A stretch of DNA of 64,000 bases from Hydrotalea sp. (GTDB lineage Bacteria > Bacteroidota > Bacteroidia > Chitinophagales > Chitinophagaceae), in assembly GCA_027364735.1 (NCBI GenBank), contig DAHXOT010000008.1:44141-108140 (forward strand), given 5' to 3'. Below the pieces are notes generated by a model. It was given only the letters and a program-made list of their open reading frames with translations. It ran no database searches and was not told the origin of the DNA. Numbering within the stretch: the first letter of the stretch is position 1; every line of letters begins with the position of its first letter. Made by a program: the position numbers and the translations under genes. Positions 24,895-34,166 of the stretch are shown here, in pieces.

Positions 24895-25497
24895 ATGGCA
24901 TTACCTTTTAGAGGAAACAGTGGGGGCGGAGGAAGATTCAACCCCAGATTTCAAAGACAGCAAGAACCCGAACATCGTATTAACGAAAGAATTAGGGTAC
25001 CACAAGTAAGATTAGTTGGCGATAATGTTACGGTTGGAGTGTATCCTACGCACGAAGCATTAAAAATTGCTCGAGAATTAGAATTAGATTTAGTAGAAAT
25101 ATCACCCAATGCAGATCCTCCGGTTTGTAAAGCAATAGACTATAAAAAGTTTTTATACGAGAAGAAGAAGAAAGAAAAAGAAATGAAGGCGAATGCCAAG
25201 CAAAGCGAAGTGAAAGAAATTCGCTTTACTCCCGGCACCGATGATCATGATTTTGATTTTAAAGCCAAGCATGCCGAAAATTTTTTAAAAGAAGGAAATA
25301 AGGTAAAAGCATACGTTCAATTTAAAGGAAGAGCCATTCAGTTTAAAGAAAGAGGCGAATTAGTTTTATTAAAATTTGCAGAAAGATTAGCTGAAGTTGG
25401 TCAGCCGGAAACTTTACCAAAATTAGAAGGTAAACGAATGTTTTTAATGCTTACACCCAAATCGGGTAAGAAGAAAAAAGAAACTACTCAAGCATAA
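24895..25497 (+). CDS. infC: Translation initiation factor IF-3
   Basis: IF-3 binds the 30S subunit and checks initiator tRNA and start codon. The 200-aa protein has a short Gly/Arg-rich N-terminal extension, the N-domain ([41 protein letters not shown]) with a lysine-rich linker helix, and the C-domain ([31 protein letters not shown]). The start is an ordinary ATG, not the AUU of enterobacteria, so the known start-codon autoregulation is absent. In many bacteria rpmI and rplT follow; here a perfect palindromic terminator comes directly after infC and the next gene is convergent. The two ribosomal protein genes must be elsewhere. Confidence 0.97.
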   Translation: MALPFRGNSGGGGRFNPRFQRQQEPEHRINERIRVPQVRLVGDNVTVGVYPTHEALKIARELELDLVEISPNADPPVCKAIDYKKFLYEKKKKEKEMKANAKQSEVKEIRFTPGTDDHDFDFKAKHAENFLKEGNKVKAYVQFKGRAIQFKERGELVLLKFAERLAEVGQPETLPKLEGKRMFLMLTPKSGKKKKETTQA

Positions 25498-25500
25498 AAT

Positions 25501-25530
25501 AAAGAAGCACCAATATTGGTGCTTCTTTAT
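25501..25530. terminator. Perfectly palindromic bidirectional terminator
   Basis: AAAGAAGCACCAAT followed at once by ATTGGTGCTTCTTT: 28 bases, both halves exact complements, with A and T runs at each end. It lies between infC and a convergent gene and can end both transcripts. Confidence 0.85.
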
Positions 25531-25549
25531 TTATAAGCCATAACTTTTA

Positions 25550-26260
25550 TTAAATTTTTGTTTCAATTACTTTAGCAATTGTAAATGCAGCGGCAGCGGC
25601 AGCGGCACCTATCAACATTACTCTTAAACCACCCAGCCATGCATTTACACCCGTTAATTTGCTTTTAAAAAATCCAAAAACATACAAACAAATAAGGGTT
25701 ATAATTACCGATAGCTTAAGACCCACTAATGAACTATCAACAAAAAAATAAGGTGTTAAAGGCACTAAACCTCCAACAATATACGATGCACCAATATTAA
25801 AGGCACTTTTTCTGGCACGCTTAGGGTCGGGTTTATCTAAACCTAATTCATGCTTCATCATAAATTCAACCCATTGGTGTTTATCTTTTATAATTTCTTG
25901 TGTAGCTTGTTCTGTAATGGTACTACTTAATCCCCATTCTCTAAATACTTCTCTTACTTCTTCTTTTTCAATTTCTGTTTTATGTTCAATTTCATCATAT
26001 TCTCTTTTCAATTCACTCGAGTAATGATCTTGTTCAGTTCTTCCGGCCAAATAACCCCCTAATCCCATTGCAATTGATCCTGCGGCTATTTCAGCAATTC
26101 CTGCAATAATAATAACGGAAGTAGAGTTAACAGCACCACTTAATCCTGCGGCTAAAGCAAAAGGAACAGTTAATCCATCGCTCATGCCAATTACAATATC
26201 TGTTAATAAATCAGAACTTTTTAAATGCTCTTCGTGATGGTGCAGGTGTGTATCTTGCAT
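25550..26260 (-). CDS. VIT1/CCC1-family iron/manganese transporter
   Basis: The 236-aa protein has the VIT/CCC1 layout. The N-terminus contains a His-rich stretch (HLHHHEEHL) and then a first membrane helix with DIVIGMSDGLTVPFALAAGL, the family signature. The second helix with EIAAGSIAMGLGGYLAGR follows. A cytosolic acidic, Glu-rich metal-binding helical domain covers about residues 75-140 (ELKREYDEIEHKTEIEKEE). Three further helices close the channel. Such proteins export Fe2+ or Mn2+ from the cytosol, often against metal toxicity. The gene appears monocistronic, between rocD upstream and the palindromic terminator. Confidence 0.9.
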   Translation of the reverse strand: MQDTHLHHHEEHLKSSDLLTDIVIGMSDGLTVPFALAAGLSGAVNSTSVIIIAGIAEIAAGSIAMGLGGYLAGRTEQDHYSSELKREYDEIEHKTEIEKEEVREVFREWGLSSTITEQATQEIIKDKHQWVEFMMKHELGLDKPDPKRARKSAFNIGASYIVGGLVPLTPYFFVDSSLVGLKLSVIITLICLYVFGFFKSKLTGVNAWLGGLRVMLIGAAAAAAAFTIAKVIETKI

Positions 26261-26311
26261 AAAACAATTTGTTGAATAATAAAAAATTTCACTTTCCCGA
26301 AAACGATGATA

Positions 26312-27544
26312 TTATTGAAGAATTTTTAGAGAATGGTGAATAATATCAACACATTCCATTATTTGTGTTTGAGTAATATTGAGCGGAGGTGCAAAACGAA
26401 TTTTATCTCCATGTGTTGGTTTGGCCAATAAACCATTTTCTTTTAAGGCTAAACATAATTCCCATGCAGCATCTTTATTCGAATGCTCAATTACAATAGC
26501 ATTTAATAAGCCTTTACCTCTAATGGTACGAATAAATGAAGAATTTAAATTGGCTAATTCATTTCGTAAAATTTTCCCCATTTTTTCTGCATTTTCAGCC
26601 ATTTTTTCATCTTGTAATACCTGTAATGATGTAATAGCTACTGCACAAGCCAATGGATTTCCTCCATAAGTACTACCATGTTCTCCCGGTTTAATTGTAA
26701 GCATAATTTCATTATTACACAATACTGCACTTACCGGTAAAACACCTCCACTCAATGCTTTGCCAAGAATTAAAATATCCGGATGAACATTTTCATGATC
26801 ACAGGCTAACATTTTTCCTGTGCGGCATAATCCGGTTTGAATTTCATCGGCAATAAACAATACATTATATTGGTTACATAAATTACGAATACCTTTTAAA
26901 TATCCTTCGGTTGGAACAACTACTCCTGCTTCTCCTTGAATTGGTTCAACTAATATGGCGGCAACATTTTTATTTTGAAAAGCAATTTCAATTTCGGTTA
27001 AATTATTGTATTCTACAATTTCAAAGCCAGGCATAAAAGGACCAAAGTTTTTGTAGGAACTGGGATCGGTACTAAAAGAAATTACTGTACTGGTTCTTCC
27101 ATGAAAATTTTCTTTGCAAACCACAATGGTAGCTTTATTTTCTGCAATTCCTTTCTTTTCGTATCCCCATCGGCGAGCCAATTTTAATGCAGTTTCAACC
27201 GCTTCAACGCCGGTATTCATTGGCAATACTTTATCGTAACCCAATAATTGTGTAATAAATTGTTCGTATTCGCCTAACAGATTATTATAAAATGCTCTGG
27301 AAGTAAGCGTTAATTTTTGCGATTGCTGAATTAAGGCTTCAATAATTTTAGGATGGCAATGGCCTTGATTTACTGCAGAATAGCCACTTAAAAAATCGTA
27401 ATAACGTTTGCCATCAACATCGTATACAAAAACACCTTCTCCTTTTTCTAACACAACGGGTAAAGGATGATAATTATGGGCACCGTACTTTTCTTCTAAG
27501 TTTAAAAAATGAGCAGTTTGCTCAGACATAGTATGAGTTAACAT
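26312..27544 (-). CDS. rocD: Ornithine--oxo-acid aminotransferase
   Basis: RocD is a PLP enzyme that moves the delta-amino group of ornithine to 2-oxoglutarate, yielding glutamate semialdehyde. The 410-aa protein has the class III aminotransferase blocks: [55 protein letters not shown], the [15 protein letters not shown] block with the PLP-ring Asp, and the lysine region [15 protein letters not shown]. The N-terminus with [11 protein letters not shown] is characteristic of ornithine rather than acetylornithine aminotransferases. ATG at 27544 or at 27529 are both possible. There is a 50-base gap to the VIT gene on the same strand. It catalyses arginine/ornithine breakdown or proline synthesis. 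Confidence 0.93.
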   Translation of the reverse strand: MLTHTMSEQTAHFLNLEEKYGAHNYHPLPVVLEKGEGVFVYDVDGKRYYDFLSGYSAVNQGHCHPKIIEALIQQSQKLTLTSRAFYNNLLGEYEQFITQLLGYDKVLPMNTGVEAVETALKLARRWGYEKKGIAENKATIVVCKENFHGRTSTVISFSTDPSSYKNFGPFMPGFEIVEYNNLTEIEIAFQNKNVAAILVEPIQGEAGVVVPTEGYLKGIRNLCNQYNVLFIADEIQTGLCRTGKMLACDHENVHPDILILGKALSGGVLPVSAVLCNNEIMLTIKPGEHGSTYGGNPLACAVAITSLQVLQDEKMAENAEKMGKILRNELANLNSSFIRTIRGKGLLNAIVIEHSNKDAAWELCLALKENGLLAKPTHGDKIRFAPPLNITQTQIMECVDIIHHSLKILQ

Positions 27545-27796
27545 GATAAATGAATAATTAATTGGTAAAATAAATTGGTGAGTAAAAAAATATGCAAATA
27601 AAATTAACCCCTTTGGGGATGATTGAGAAAATCTAAATTCTTTGCAAGAAAATTCATAACGCTAAAAATGTGCTGCAATATAAAAAAATACAGCTAAACT
27701 GAAGGTATAATTGTTAGTAACTTTAAAAATTATTCAATTCAAAATAGAGTTATTGAATTTTTGTGGAGAAAAATTCTAAAAAAGGATGATTTTTTA
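27545..27796. other. Divergent intergenic region between rocD and rpmB
   Basis: AT-rich, no gene found. A small CCCC-TTT-GGGG hairpin is present around 27610-27620. On the minus strand, TTTATTTG (close to TAnnTTTG) may be part of the rocD promoter. The rpmB promoter follows at its right edge. Confidence 0.5.
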
Positions 27797-27826
27797 TTGT
27801 GAATTACTTGCCTTTCCCTACCTTTG
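27797..27826 (+). promoter_or_regulatory. Bacteroidota-type promoter of rpmB operon
   Basis: TTG (27797-27799), 19 bases, TACCTTTG (27819-27826) match TTG-N19-TAnnTTTG exactly. It lies 34 bases before rpmB. Confidence 0.8.
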
Positions 27827-27860
27827 CCGTCCGAAAAAATCGGATTGAAAAATTTAAGTT

Positions 27861-28097
27861 ATGGCAAGAGTATGTCAGGTTACAGGTAAAAAGCCACAAA
27901 CAGGTAATAGTGTTTCTCACTCAAACATTAAAACTAAACGCAGGTTTTTACCCAATTTACAAACAAAACGTTTCTTTTTTGCTGAAGAAGACAGATGGGT
28001 AACTTTAAAAGTTTCTACAGAAGCTATAAGAACCATCAACAAAAAAGGATTAGCAACTGTAATTAAAGAATTAAGAGCCGAAGGCACAAAAATCTAA
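27861..28097 (+). CDS. rpmB: Ribosomal protein bL28
   Basis: The 78-aa protein is a full-length bL28 of the large subunit: [21 protein letters not shown], then [15 protein letters not shown], and [17 protein letters not shown]. Instead of the zinc-binding Cys pairs of some bL28 forms, only one Cys (Cys5) is present, so it is the Cys-free type. It is the first gene of the rpmB-rpmG-DUF4295 operon and is expressed from a strong-looking promoter. The start at 27861 is fixed by the conserved N-terminus. Confidence 0.97.
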   Translation: MARVCQVTGKKPQTGNSVSHSNIKTKRRFLPNLQTKRFFFAEEDRWVTLKVSTEAIRTINKKGLATVIKELRAEGTKI

Positions 28098-28117
28098 CAA
28101 TTTAAATTACCTATACA

Positions 28118-28300
28118 ATGGCAAAAAAAGGTAACAGAGTTCAAGTGATTCTAGAATGTACTGAGCATAAAAATTCCGGAATGCCCGGCACAAGTCGCTA
28201 CATCACTGTTAAAAACAAGAAAAATACTCCAGAAAGAATGGAGTTGAAAAAGTACAACCCTATCTTAAAAAAAATAACCGTTCATAAAGAAATTAAATAA
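28118..28300 (+). CDS. rpmG: Ribosomal protein bL33
   Basis: The 60-aa protein is bL33: [39 protein letters not shown]. Only one Cys is present where the zinc-binding form has four, so this is the zinc-independent type. It starts 20 bases after rpmB and precedes the DUF4295 gene by two bases. Confidence 0.97.
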   Translation: MAKKGNRVQVILECTEHKNSGMPGTSRYITVKNKKNTPERMELKKYNPILKKITVHKEIK

Positions 28301-28302
28301 TT

Positions 28303-28473
28303 ATGGCAAAAGCAGCTAAAACCGCTATAAAAACAAAAGACCAGAAAGCAGCAGCCGAAGCTAAAAACTGGACTAAAGTTATTAAGGCTGTACGCAGCCC
28401 TAAGTCTGGTGCATATACTTTTAAAGAAGCTATTGTGCATAAGGATAAAGTAAAAGATTTTTTAGCTAAATAA
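28303..28473 (+). CDS. DUF4295 small basic protein
   Basis: An ATG at 28303 opens a 56-aa frame: Lys- and Ala-rich, starting MAKAAKTAIKTKDQKAAAEA, with the RSPKSGAYTFKEAIVHKDKV core and DFLAK end. I recognise it as DUF4295, a small protein found almost only in Bacteroidota directly behind rpmG. The location two bases after the rpmG stop and before ftsY fits exactly. The basic composition and operon suggest association with the ribosome, but its role is not known. It is shorter than typical ORF-length cut-offs and easy to miss. Confidence 0.9.
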   Translation: MAKAAKTAIKTKDQKAAAEAKNWTKVIKAVRSPKSGAYTFKEAIVHKDKVKDFLAK

Positions 28474-28494
28474 GTTAATAGCAAATGATATTGT

Positions 28495-28531
28495 AAAAGC
28501 TGTTTCGACTTTTGTTGAGACAGCTTTTTTA
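28495..28531 (+). terminator. Intrinsic terminator after DUF4295
   Basis: AAAAGCTGTTTC and GAGACAGCTTTT pair (one G-T pair) around a 10-base loop, followed by T's. It separates the ribosomal protein operon from ftsY. Confidence 0.82.
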
Positions 28532-28611
28532 TTACGCAAATAATTAAATCCTTAAGGAATTAGTATTTGTAGCTTTGTTTTACGCTTATTTTCATTAATT
28601 AAACTTCAATT

Positions 28612-29580
28612 ATGGGATTTTTTGATAAACTATTTGGTAAAAAAGAAAAAGAAAGTTTAAATACCGGATTGCAAAAAACTAAAGAAGGCTTTCTATCTAA
28701 AATTACAAAAGCTATAGCCGGTAAAAGCACAATTGATAATGAAGTTTTAGATAATTTAGAAGATGCCCTGTTAAGTGCAGATGTAGGTATTGAAACAACT
28801 GTAGAAATTATAGATAGAATTGAAAAAAGAGTTAAACAAGATAAGTATATAGATACCAGCGAATTAAATAAATTATTAAAAGAAGAAATTGAAAATATTT
28901 TAGTTAATGCCTCTGATGAATTATATAAAAATTTTGAAATTCCCACAGATAAAAAACCTTACATCATATTAGTAGTTGGTGTTAATGGTGTAGGGAAAAC
29001 AACTACTATTGGCAAATTAGCATATAATTATAAAAAAGCGGGTCATTCGGTAGTGTTAGGTGCCGCCGATACTTTTAGAGCTGCCGCTGTAGATCAATTA
29101 ACTATTTGGAGTGAACGAGTTGGTGTACCAATTATAAAGCAAGCAATGGGTAGCGACCCAAGTGCAGTTGCTTTTGATACTGTAAAAAGTGCTTTATCGA
29201 AAGGGAATGATGTTGTTATTATAGATACTGCCGGACGCTTGCACAATAAATTGCATTTAATGGATGAATTGTCTAAAATTAAAAGAGTAATTCAAAAAAT
29301 ATTACCAACTGCTCCTCATGAAGTAATGTTAGTTTTAGATGGTTCAACCGGACAAAATGCGGTAGAACAAGCCAAACATTTTACAGCTGCTACAGATGTT
29401 AATGCATTGACTGTAACTAAATTAGATGGAACAGCAAAAGGAGGTGTGGTACTTGCAATTGCTAATCAATTTAAAATACCCGTTAAATTTATTGGTGTTG
29501 GTGAAAAGCTGGATGATTTATTAATTTTTGATAAGCATGAATTTGTAGATAGTTTATTTAAGTTAGATAGCAAAGAGTAG
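28612..29580 (+). CDS. ftsY: Signal recognition particle receptor FtsY
   Basis: FtsY is the SRP receptor GTPase that docks ribosome-SRP complexes at the membrane. The 322-aa protein has a short N-terminal part (FFDKLFGKKEKE) without the long acidic A domain of E. coli, then the N domain four-helix bundle (DALLSADVGIETTVEII) and the G domain with GVNGVGKTTTIGKLA (P-loop), ADTFRAAAVDQL (insertion box), DTAGR and TKLDGTAKGG. It ends normally for the short type. A promoter of its own must lie in the 80 bases between the upstream terminator and the start. The end is marked by a palindromic terminator. Confidence 0.96.
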   Translation: MGFFDKLFGKKEKESLNTGLQKTKEGFLSKITKAIAGKSTIDNEVLDNLEDALLSADVGIETTVEIIDRIEKRVKQDKYIDTSELNKLLKEEIENILVNASDELYKNFEIPTDKKPYIILVVGVNGVGKTTTIGKLAYNYKKAGHSVVLGAADTFRAAAVDQLTIWSERVGVPIIKQAMGSDPSAVAFDTVKSALSKGNDVVIIDTAGRLHNKLHLMDELSKIKRVIQKILPTAPHEVMLVLDGSTGQNAVEQAKHFTAATDVNALTVTKLDGTAKGGVVLAIANQFKIPVKFIGVGEKLDDLLIFDKHEFVDSLFKLDSKE

Positions 29581-29596
29581 CATCTCCTTCAAAGCA

Positions 29597-29628
29597 AAAA
29601 GGAATTGAATTATAATTCAATTCCTTTT
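29597..29628. terminator. Perfectly palindromic bidirectional terminator
   Basis: AAAAGGAATTGAATTA and its exact complement TAATTCAATTCCTTTT lie back to back (32 bases). A and T runs at both ends allow termination of ftsY and of the convergent gene. Confidence 0.85.
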
Positions 29629-29648
29629 CAGAGAAGTTTAGCATTAAA

Positions 29649-30131
29649 TTAAAAAGTATAGCGTACTCCTAATCCACCCCAACCACCTTCAAAATTATTA
29701 TAGCCAATAACATTAAAAGAAGGTTGCCAATCGAAACTTACATTTAAAGGAACTGTGGGAATTTTATAATCTAAACCCAATATACCGTCAATACCAATAG
29801 ACATGCCGCTTGCTCTATTCGGATAATCTATTGCCCATGATGAATTATAAAATCCAACGTGTGCACCTGGTCCAACATACCATTTTAATCCTTCTACACT
29901 ATTAATGTTTCCATGCAATTCATACAATGCTGTTGTTCTAAAACCATATTGCCATAAATAAGCTATTCCCTCAACTGCTGCATTATCGTTTAAAAAATGT
30001 TTTACTGAAATACCACCAGGGTATACTTTTAAACCAATAGCCGTTTTGTACGATGAACTTGTGTTATAAGTTTGACTAAATCCAACCAATACGGTTAACA
30101 TTAAAATTGTTGTACCAATAATTTTTTTCAT
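29649..30131 (-). CDS. Small outer-membrane beta-barrel protein
   Basis: The 160-aa protein has a signal peptide (MKKIIG, core, cleavage near GFS-QTY). The mature part shows alternating strands with glycine-rich turns (AIGLKVYPGGISVKHFL, GLKWYVGPGAHVGFY, GLDYKIPTVPLNVSFDWQP) and ends in VRYTF; the C-terminal Phe fits the outer membrane insertion signal. This is the pattern of small eight-stranded barrels of unknown role in Bacteroidota. It is transcribed alone. The ispA-type gene upstream is divergent, with 116 bases between. Confidence 0.75.
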   Translation of the reverse strand: MKKIIGTTILMLTVLVGFSQTYNTSSSYKTAIGLKVYPGGISVKHFLNDNAAVEGIAYLWQYGFRTTALYELHGNINSVEGLKWYVGPGAHVGFYNSSWAIDYPNRASGMSIGIDGILGLDYKIPTVPLNVSFDWQPSFNVIGYNNFEGGWGGLGVRYTF

Positions 30132-30236
30132 GCAATATTAATTTTCTAATCATCATAAAAAAATCGTGCCGAAAATGCTTATCTTTTTCTTAATAATTTT
30201 ACTGCTTCAAATGCAACATTCATTTTAGTTTTAATG

Positions 30237-30244
30237 TAGGTTTG
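30237..30244 (+). promoter_or_regulatory. Candidate -7 box for polyprenyl synthase gene
   Basis: TAGGTTTG lies only three bases before the ATG at 30248, implying a transcript with nearly no 5' leader. No TTG was found at -33. Confidence 0.4.
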
Positions 30245-30247
30245 TAT

Positions 30248-31213
30248 ATGCATTCATTTCAAGAATTATCGCAACAGTTTATTGCACATTTTAGTGGTAC
30301 ACATTTTCCCGATTCTCCAGCTACATTGTACGCTCCGGGAGAATATTTTTTACAATTAGGCGGAAAAAGAATTCGTCCCGTATTGTGTTTAATGGGAAAT
30401 GAATTGTTTGGAAACATTCATCCAGATGCATTTGCAGTAGCCACTGCTATTGAAATGTTTCACAATTTTACTTTAGTGCATGATGATATTATGGATGATG
30501 CTTCTTTGCGAAGAGGTATGCCTACTGTATATGCCAAATATGGAAATAATACTGCATTATTATGTGGCGATGTAATGTTAATTAAAGCTTATGATTACAT
30601 TACCAAAATTAAACCCGATTATTTATCGAAAATATTAACTCTTTTTAATAGAACTGCCACAGAAGTTTGCGAAGGCCAACAATTAGATATTGATTTTGAA
30701 AAGGTAGATAATATCTCTTTAAACGATTATTTGCACATGATTGAATTAAAAACTTCGGTATTATTAGCAGCAAGTTTAGAGATGGGTGCTGTATTAGGTG
30801 GTGCAAGTGAATATAATTGTAAACATTTATATGAATTTGGTAAAAATTTAGGAATTGCTTTTCAGATACAAGATGATTATTTAGATGCATTTGGAGATCC
30901 TGAAAAATTTGGAAAGGAGGTAGGTGGCGATATTAAACAAAATAAAAAAACATTTTTATTGCTATACGCTTTGGAAGTTAGTTCTGCTGAGCAGAAAGAA
31001 AAACTACAAAAACTGATGCAAGACAATAGCGAACATAAAGTGCAACAGATTGTATCAATATACAAAGAATGCAATGTAGATGCTTGGGCAAATGAATTAA
31101 AAGAAAAATATTTACAATCTGCCTTATTCCATTTAAATGAAATTGCTGTTACTGCATTGCGAAAAAATGCTTTAAAAGAGTTAGCCGATTTTTTAATTCA
31201 ACGAGAATATTAA
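30248..31213 (+). CDS. Polyprenyl diphosphate synthase
   Basis: A 321-aa isoprenyl chain-elongating enzyme of the all-alpha prenyltransferase type. It has LGGKRIRPVL, the first Asp-rich motif in LVHDDIMDDASLRRG, and the second in QIQDDYLDAFGD, both needed for Mg and diphosphate binding, plus GGDIKQNKKTFL. Residues just before the first motif (NFTLVH) do not clearly fix the product length, so geranylgeranyl or a longer polyprenyl product are both possible. It would supply precursors for quinones, carotenoids or carrier lipids. An in-frame TTG at 30242 exists, but ATG at 30248 is used. The stop overlaps that of a convergent gene by three bases. Confidence 0.9.
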   Translation: MHSFQELSQQFIAHFSGTHFPDSPATLYAPGEYFLQLGGKRIRPVLCLMGNELFGNIHPDAFAVATAIEMFHNFTLVHDDIMDDASLRRGMPTVYAKYGNNTALLCGDVMLIKAYDYITKIKPDYLSKILTLFNRTATEVCEGQQLDIDFEKVDNISLNDYLHMIELKTSVLLAASLEMGAVLGGASEYNCKHLYEFGKNLGIAFQIQDDYLDAFGDPEKFGKEVGGDIKQNKKTFLLLYALEVSSAEQKEKLQKLMQDNSEHKVQQIVSIYKECNVDAWANELKEKYLQSALFHLNEIAVTALRKNALKELADFLIQREY

Positions 31214-32358
31214 TTTTTATATGCTTGCATTCCAATAAGTGCTTTATTCTGAAAATCGAATAATGCAAGATTTTCCCAAGAAGATCCATCGGTTGCAGAA
31301 GTTCCTTTAAATGCAACCCAATCGGGCTCCCAATAACAGAATCCTACTCCTAAGTTATTAGGAACGGTATTTAACATTGATTTTAATTTTTGTAAAAAAG
31401 CCAATTGTCCATTAGGCGTTGCATCATAGCCGGTTAATAATTGATTGGCTGCTCCTACAGAATTATTAGTATTATCGTTCCAACTTAAAGTGAATGGATA
31501 TGCGGTTTCTGTAATAAATATTTTTTTTGAATAAGTTGTAGCTAAAGAATTTAAAGTTTGCTGAACAACATTCAAATCAAAACCATGCCACCATGGGTAA
31601 TAGGATAAACCTATCATATCGTACGCTACATTTTGTTGTTGCATTAAATTAAAAAATCCTACGGCACCATCTATACCTGCATAATGTAGCATAATGCTTA
31701 TAGAATTATTGGTATCGGCGGCTTTTACACCGGCAATTGCTTTATTTAACAATGCAGTAAAATTAGATAAATTAGGGTCTGTCCAACTGTTTAGCTTTCC
31801 GGCATTCCACAAAATACCTGAATTAATTTCATTGCCTATTTGAACTATTATTGGTGCGGTATTTTGATTTTGTAATAATGTAATTACCCGTTTTGAATAT
31901 TGGAATACAGAATCTTGTAAATCGGTAAAACTTAAATTGCTCCATGCAGCAGGGGTGTACTGTTTGCTGGGGTCTGCCCATGTATCGGAATAATGGAAAT
32001 CTAAAAATATATCCATCCCTAACTGTTTTATTTTTTGGCAAAAAGTTAATACTTCTGCCAAACTCGAATGAGCTGTAGCGGGGTTATACCATAATCTTAC
32101 TCTTATTAAATTACATCCATTATTTTTAAAAATATTTAATGCAGGTTTTGTTGTTCCGCTATCTGAAAATGTTGTTCCATATTGTTCAATTTCGGGAAGA
32201 AATGATACATCGGCTGCTCGGTATAATAATGAGGAATTAGTATTAACAGGAGGAGGATTATTATTAGTTGGAGGAGTGGGAGTAACAACCGGTGTTGTAT
32301 TTTTTATGCAAGAAAAAAAAGTTAGTGCAAGCAAAAAAATATATATACTGGTTTTCAT
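31210..32358 (-). CDS. GH53 endo-beta-1,4-galactanase lipoprotein
   Basis: The 382-aa protein is a GH53 enzyme (arabinogalactan endo-beta-1,4-galactanase). It starts with a lipoprotein signal (lipobox TFFSC) and a Pro/Thr/Asn-rich linker. The catalytic barrel begins at RAADVSFLPEIEQYG and has LIRVRLW, DIFLDFHYSDTWADP, the acid/base glutamate in VQIGNEIN and the nucleophile glutamate in FITETAYP. It should cleave beta-1,4-galactan side chains of pectin at the cell surface. No SusC/SusD or other CAZyme gene is nearby, so it is not in a classical polysaccharide locus. Its stop overlaps that of the polyprenyl synthase gene. Confidence 0.92.
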   Translation of the reverse strand: MKTSIYIFLLALTFFSCIKNTTPVVTPTPPTNNNPPPVNTNSSLLYRAADVSFLPEIEQYGTTFSDSGTTKPALNIFKNNGCNLIRVRLWYNPATAHSSLAEVLTFCQKIKQLGMDIFLDFHYSDTWADPSKQYTPAAWSNLSFTDLQDSVFQYSKRVITLLQNQNTAPIIVQIGNEINSGILWNAGKLNSWTDPNLSNFTALLNKAIAGVKAADTNNSISIMLHYAGIDGAVGFFNLMQQQNVAYDMIGLSYYPWWHGFDLNVVQQTLNSLATTYSKKIFITETAYPFTLSWNDNTNNSVGAANQLLTGYDATPNGQLAFLQKLKSMLNTVPNNLGVGFCYWEPDWVAFKGTSATDGSSWENLALFDFQNKALIGMQAYKN

Positions 32359-32477
32359 TGAAATGATATTAACTATAAATTAAAGTTAATGATTTAGCGT
32401 AATAAATATTTCTTTCAAATAGTAATATTCATTTAAATTAACCTTATTTTCACCAATCGTTGATAAAAAATAATTGC

Positions 32478-34166
32478 ATGTCATTACTAAGAAAAAAAAA
32501 CATTCAAAACATTATTCTTGAGAGTGAAAATAGATTATCTGATGGTCATCATCCACATTTAAATAAAGTACTAGGCGTAGGTGATTTAACTTTTATGGGT
32601 ATTGCAGCGGTTATTGGAGCGGGTATTTTTTCTACAATTGGTACAGCAGCGTATAATGGGGGGCCGGGTATCGTTTTTCTTTTTATTATTACAGCGGTTA
32701 CTTGTGGTTTTAGTGCACTATGCTATGCCGAATTTGCAAGTCGTGTGCCCATAGCGGTTAGTGCATATACGTATGCTTATGTTAGTTTTGGAGAACTAAT
32801 TGCATGGATAATTGGATGGGCTCTTATATTAGAATATGCAATAGGTAATATTGTTGTTGCAATTAGTTGGAGTGGATATTTTAATAATTTATTAGTAGGG
32901 TTGGGTGTACACTTACCCGATTGGCTTTTAACCGATCCTGTTACTGCAACAAAAAATTTTAAAGAAGCATCAGCACTTTTACAATTACATCAACCCATTT
33001 CAGAAAACCTGCAATCTGCCGTTAGAGCTATTACCAATGCACCAATGTTTTTTGGGCATCATTTCATTATCAATTTACCTGGGTTTATTATTGTAGTACT
33101 TATTACCCTGCTTGCATATATTGGTATTAAAGAAAGCAAGCGTACCACCAACTTTATGGTAATATTTAAAATTGTGGTAATAATTTTTATTATTGGGTTA
33201 GGATTTTTTTATGTTAAAACCGATAATTGGCATCCTATAATGCCCAATGGATTTGGTGGAGTGTTGGCCGGTGTTTCTGCTGTGTTTTATGCCTATATAG
33301 GATTTGATGCTATATCTACTACTGCTGAAGAATGTAAAAATCCGCAAAGAGATTTACCAAGAGGAATGATTTATTCTTTACTTATTAGTACTGTATTATA
33401 TATTTTAATTGCTTTGGTTTTAACAGGTATGGTTAAATATTCCGAATTAAAAGTTACTGACCCTTTAGCGTATGTTTTTGATAAATTAAATTTAAAATGG
33501 ATTAGTTATATTATTTCTATCAGTGCCGTTGTTGCTACAACCAGTGTAATGCTTGTATTTCAATTGGGGCAACCGAGAATATGGATGAGTATGAGTAGAG
33601 ACGGCTTACTGCCAAAACCTTTTTCAAGAGTGCATAAAAAATACCATACGCCTGCATTTGCTACCATAGTAACCGGATTTTTAGTAGGTATTCCTACTTT
33701 GTTTTTACCCAGTAGTTTAATGACTGACCTTACCAGTATTGGAACTTTATTTGCCTTTGTTTTAGTATGTTTTGGTGTATTGGTTTTACCTAAAATTTCG
33801 GAACATACTCAGCAAAAATTTAGACTTCCTTACATTAATGGTAAATATATATTGCCCATAATTACCCTTCTTTTTTTGTTTTTATTTAGAGAAAGATTAG
33901 AGCTGTCTTTAAAAAACTTCGGTACTGAAAACTATCAAGAAATACTTTTCTTAGTTTTTATTGTCATAACATTTGTTGTTAATGCGTTTAGTTTTATTCG
34001 TAGCTATTCGCTTATTCCTAATTTGGGTGCTTTATGCTGTTTGTATTTAATGATAGAAATACCACCCATTAGCTGGATGTGGTTCTTTGTTTGGATGACG
34101 GTAGGGCTGATTATTTATTTTTCTTATGGAAGAAAAAACAGCAAACTGAATAATATTAAGACTTAA
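32478..34166 (+). CDS. APC-family amino acid permease
   Basis: The 562-aa protein is an amino acid-polyamine-organocation transporter. The N-terminal soluble part is followed by GDLTFMGIAAVIGAGIFSTIGTA, the family's first-helix GAG motif, then CYAEFASRVPIAVSAYTYAYVSFGE and GFDAISTTAEECKNPQRDLP, which is typical of the CAT-like cationic/neutral amino acid subgroup. About 12-14 membrane segments are present. A loop of about 60 residues lies between helices 4 and 5 (near residue 175). The substrate is not certain. ATG at 32478 is used; an in-frame TTG lies 18 bases upstream. It stands alone. Confidence 0.88.
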   Translation: MSLLRKKNIQNIILESENRLSDGHHPHLNKVLGVGDLTFMGIAAVIGAGIFSTIGTAAYNGGPGIVFLFIITAVTCGFSALCYAEFASRVPIAVSAYTYAYVSFGELIAWIIGWALILEYAIGNIVVAISWSGYFNNLLVGLGVHLPDWLLTDPVTATKNFKEASALLQLHQPISENLQSAVRAITNAPMFFGHHFIINLPGFIIVVLITLLAYIGIKESKRTTNFMVIFKIVVIIFIIGLGFFYVKTDNWHPIMPNGFGGVLAGVSAVFYAYIGFDAISTTAEECKNPQRDLPRGMIYSLLISTVLYILIALVLTGMVKYSELKVTDPLAYVFDKLNLKWISYIISISAVVATTSVMLVFQLGQPRIWMSMSRDGLLPKPFSRVHKKYHTPAFATIVTGFLVGIPTLFLPSSLMTDLTSIGTLFAFVLVCFGVLVLPKISEHTQQKFRLPYINGKYILPIITLLFLFLFRERLELSLKNFGTENYQEILFLVFIVITFVVNAFSFIRSYSLIPNLGALCCLYLMIEIPPISWMWFFVWMTVGLIIYFSYGRKNSKLNNIKT

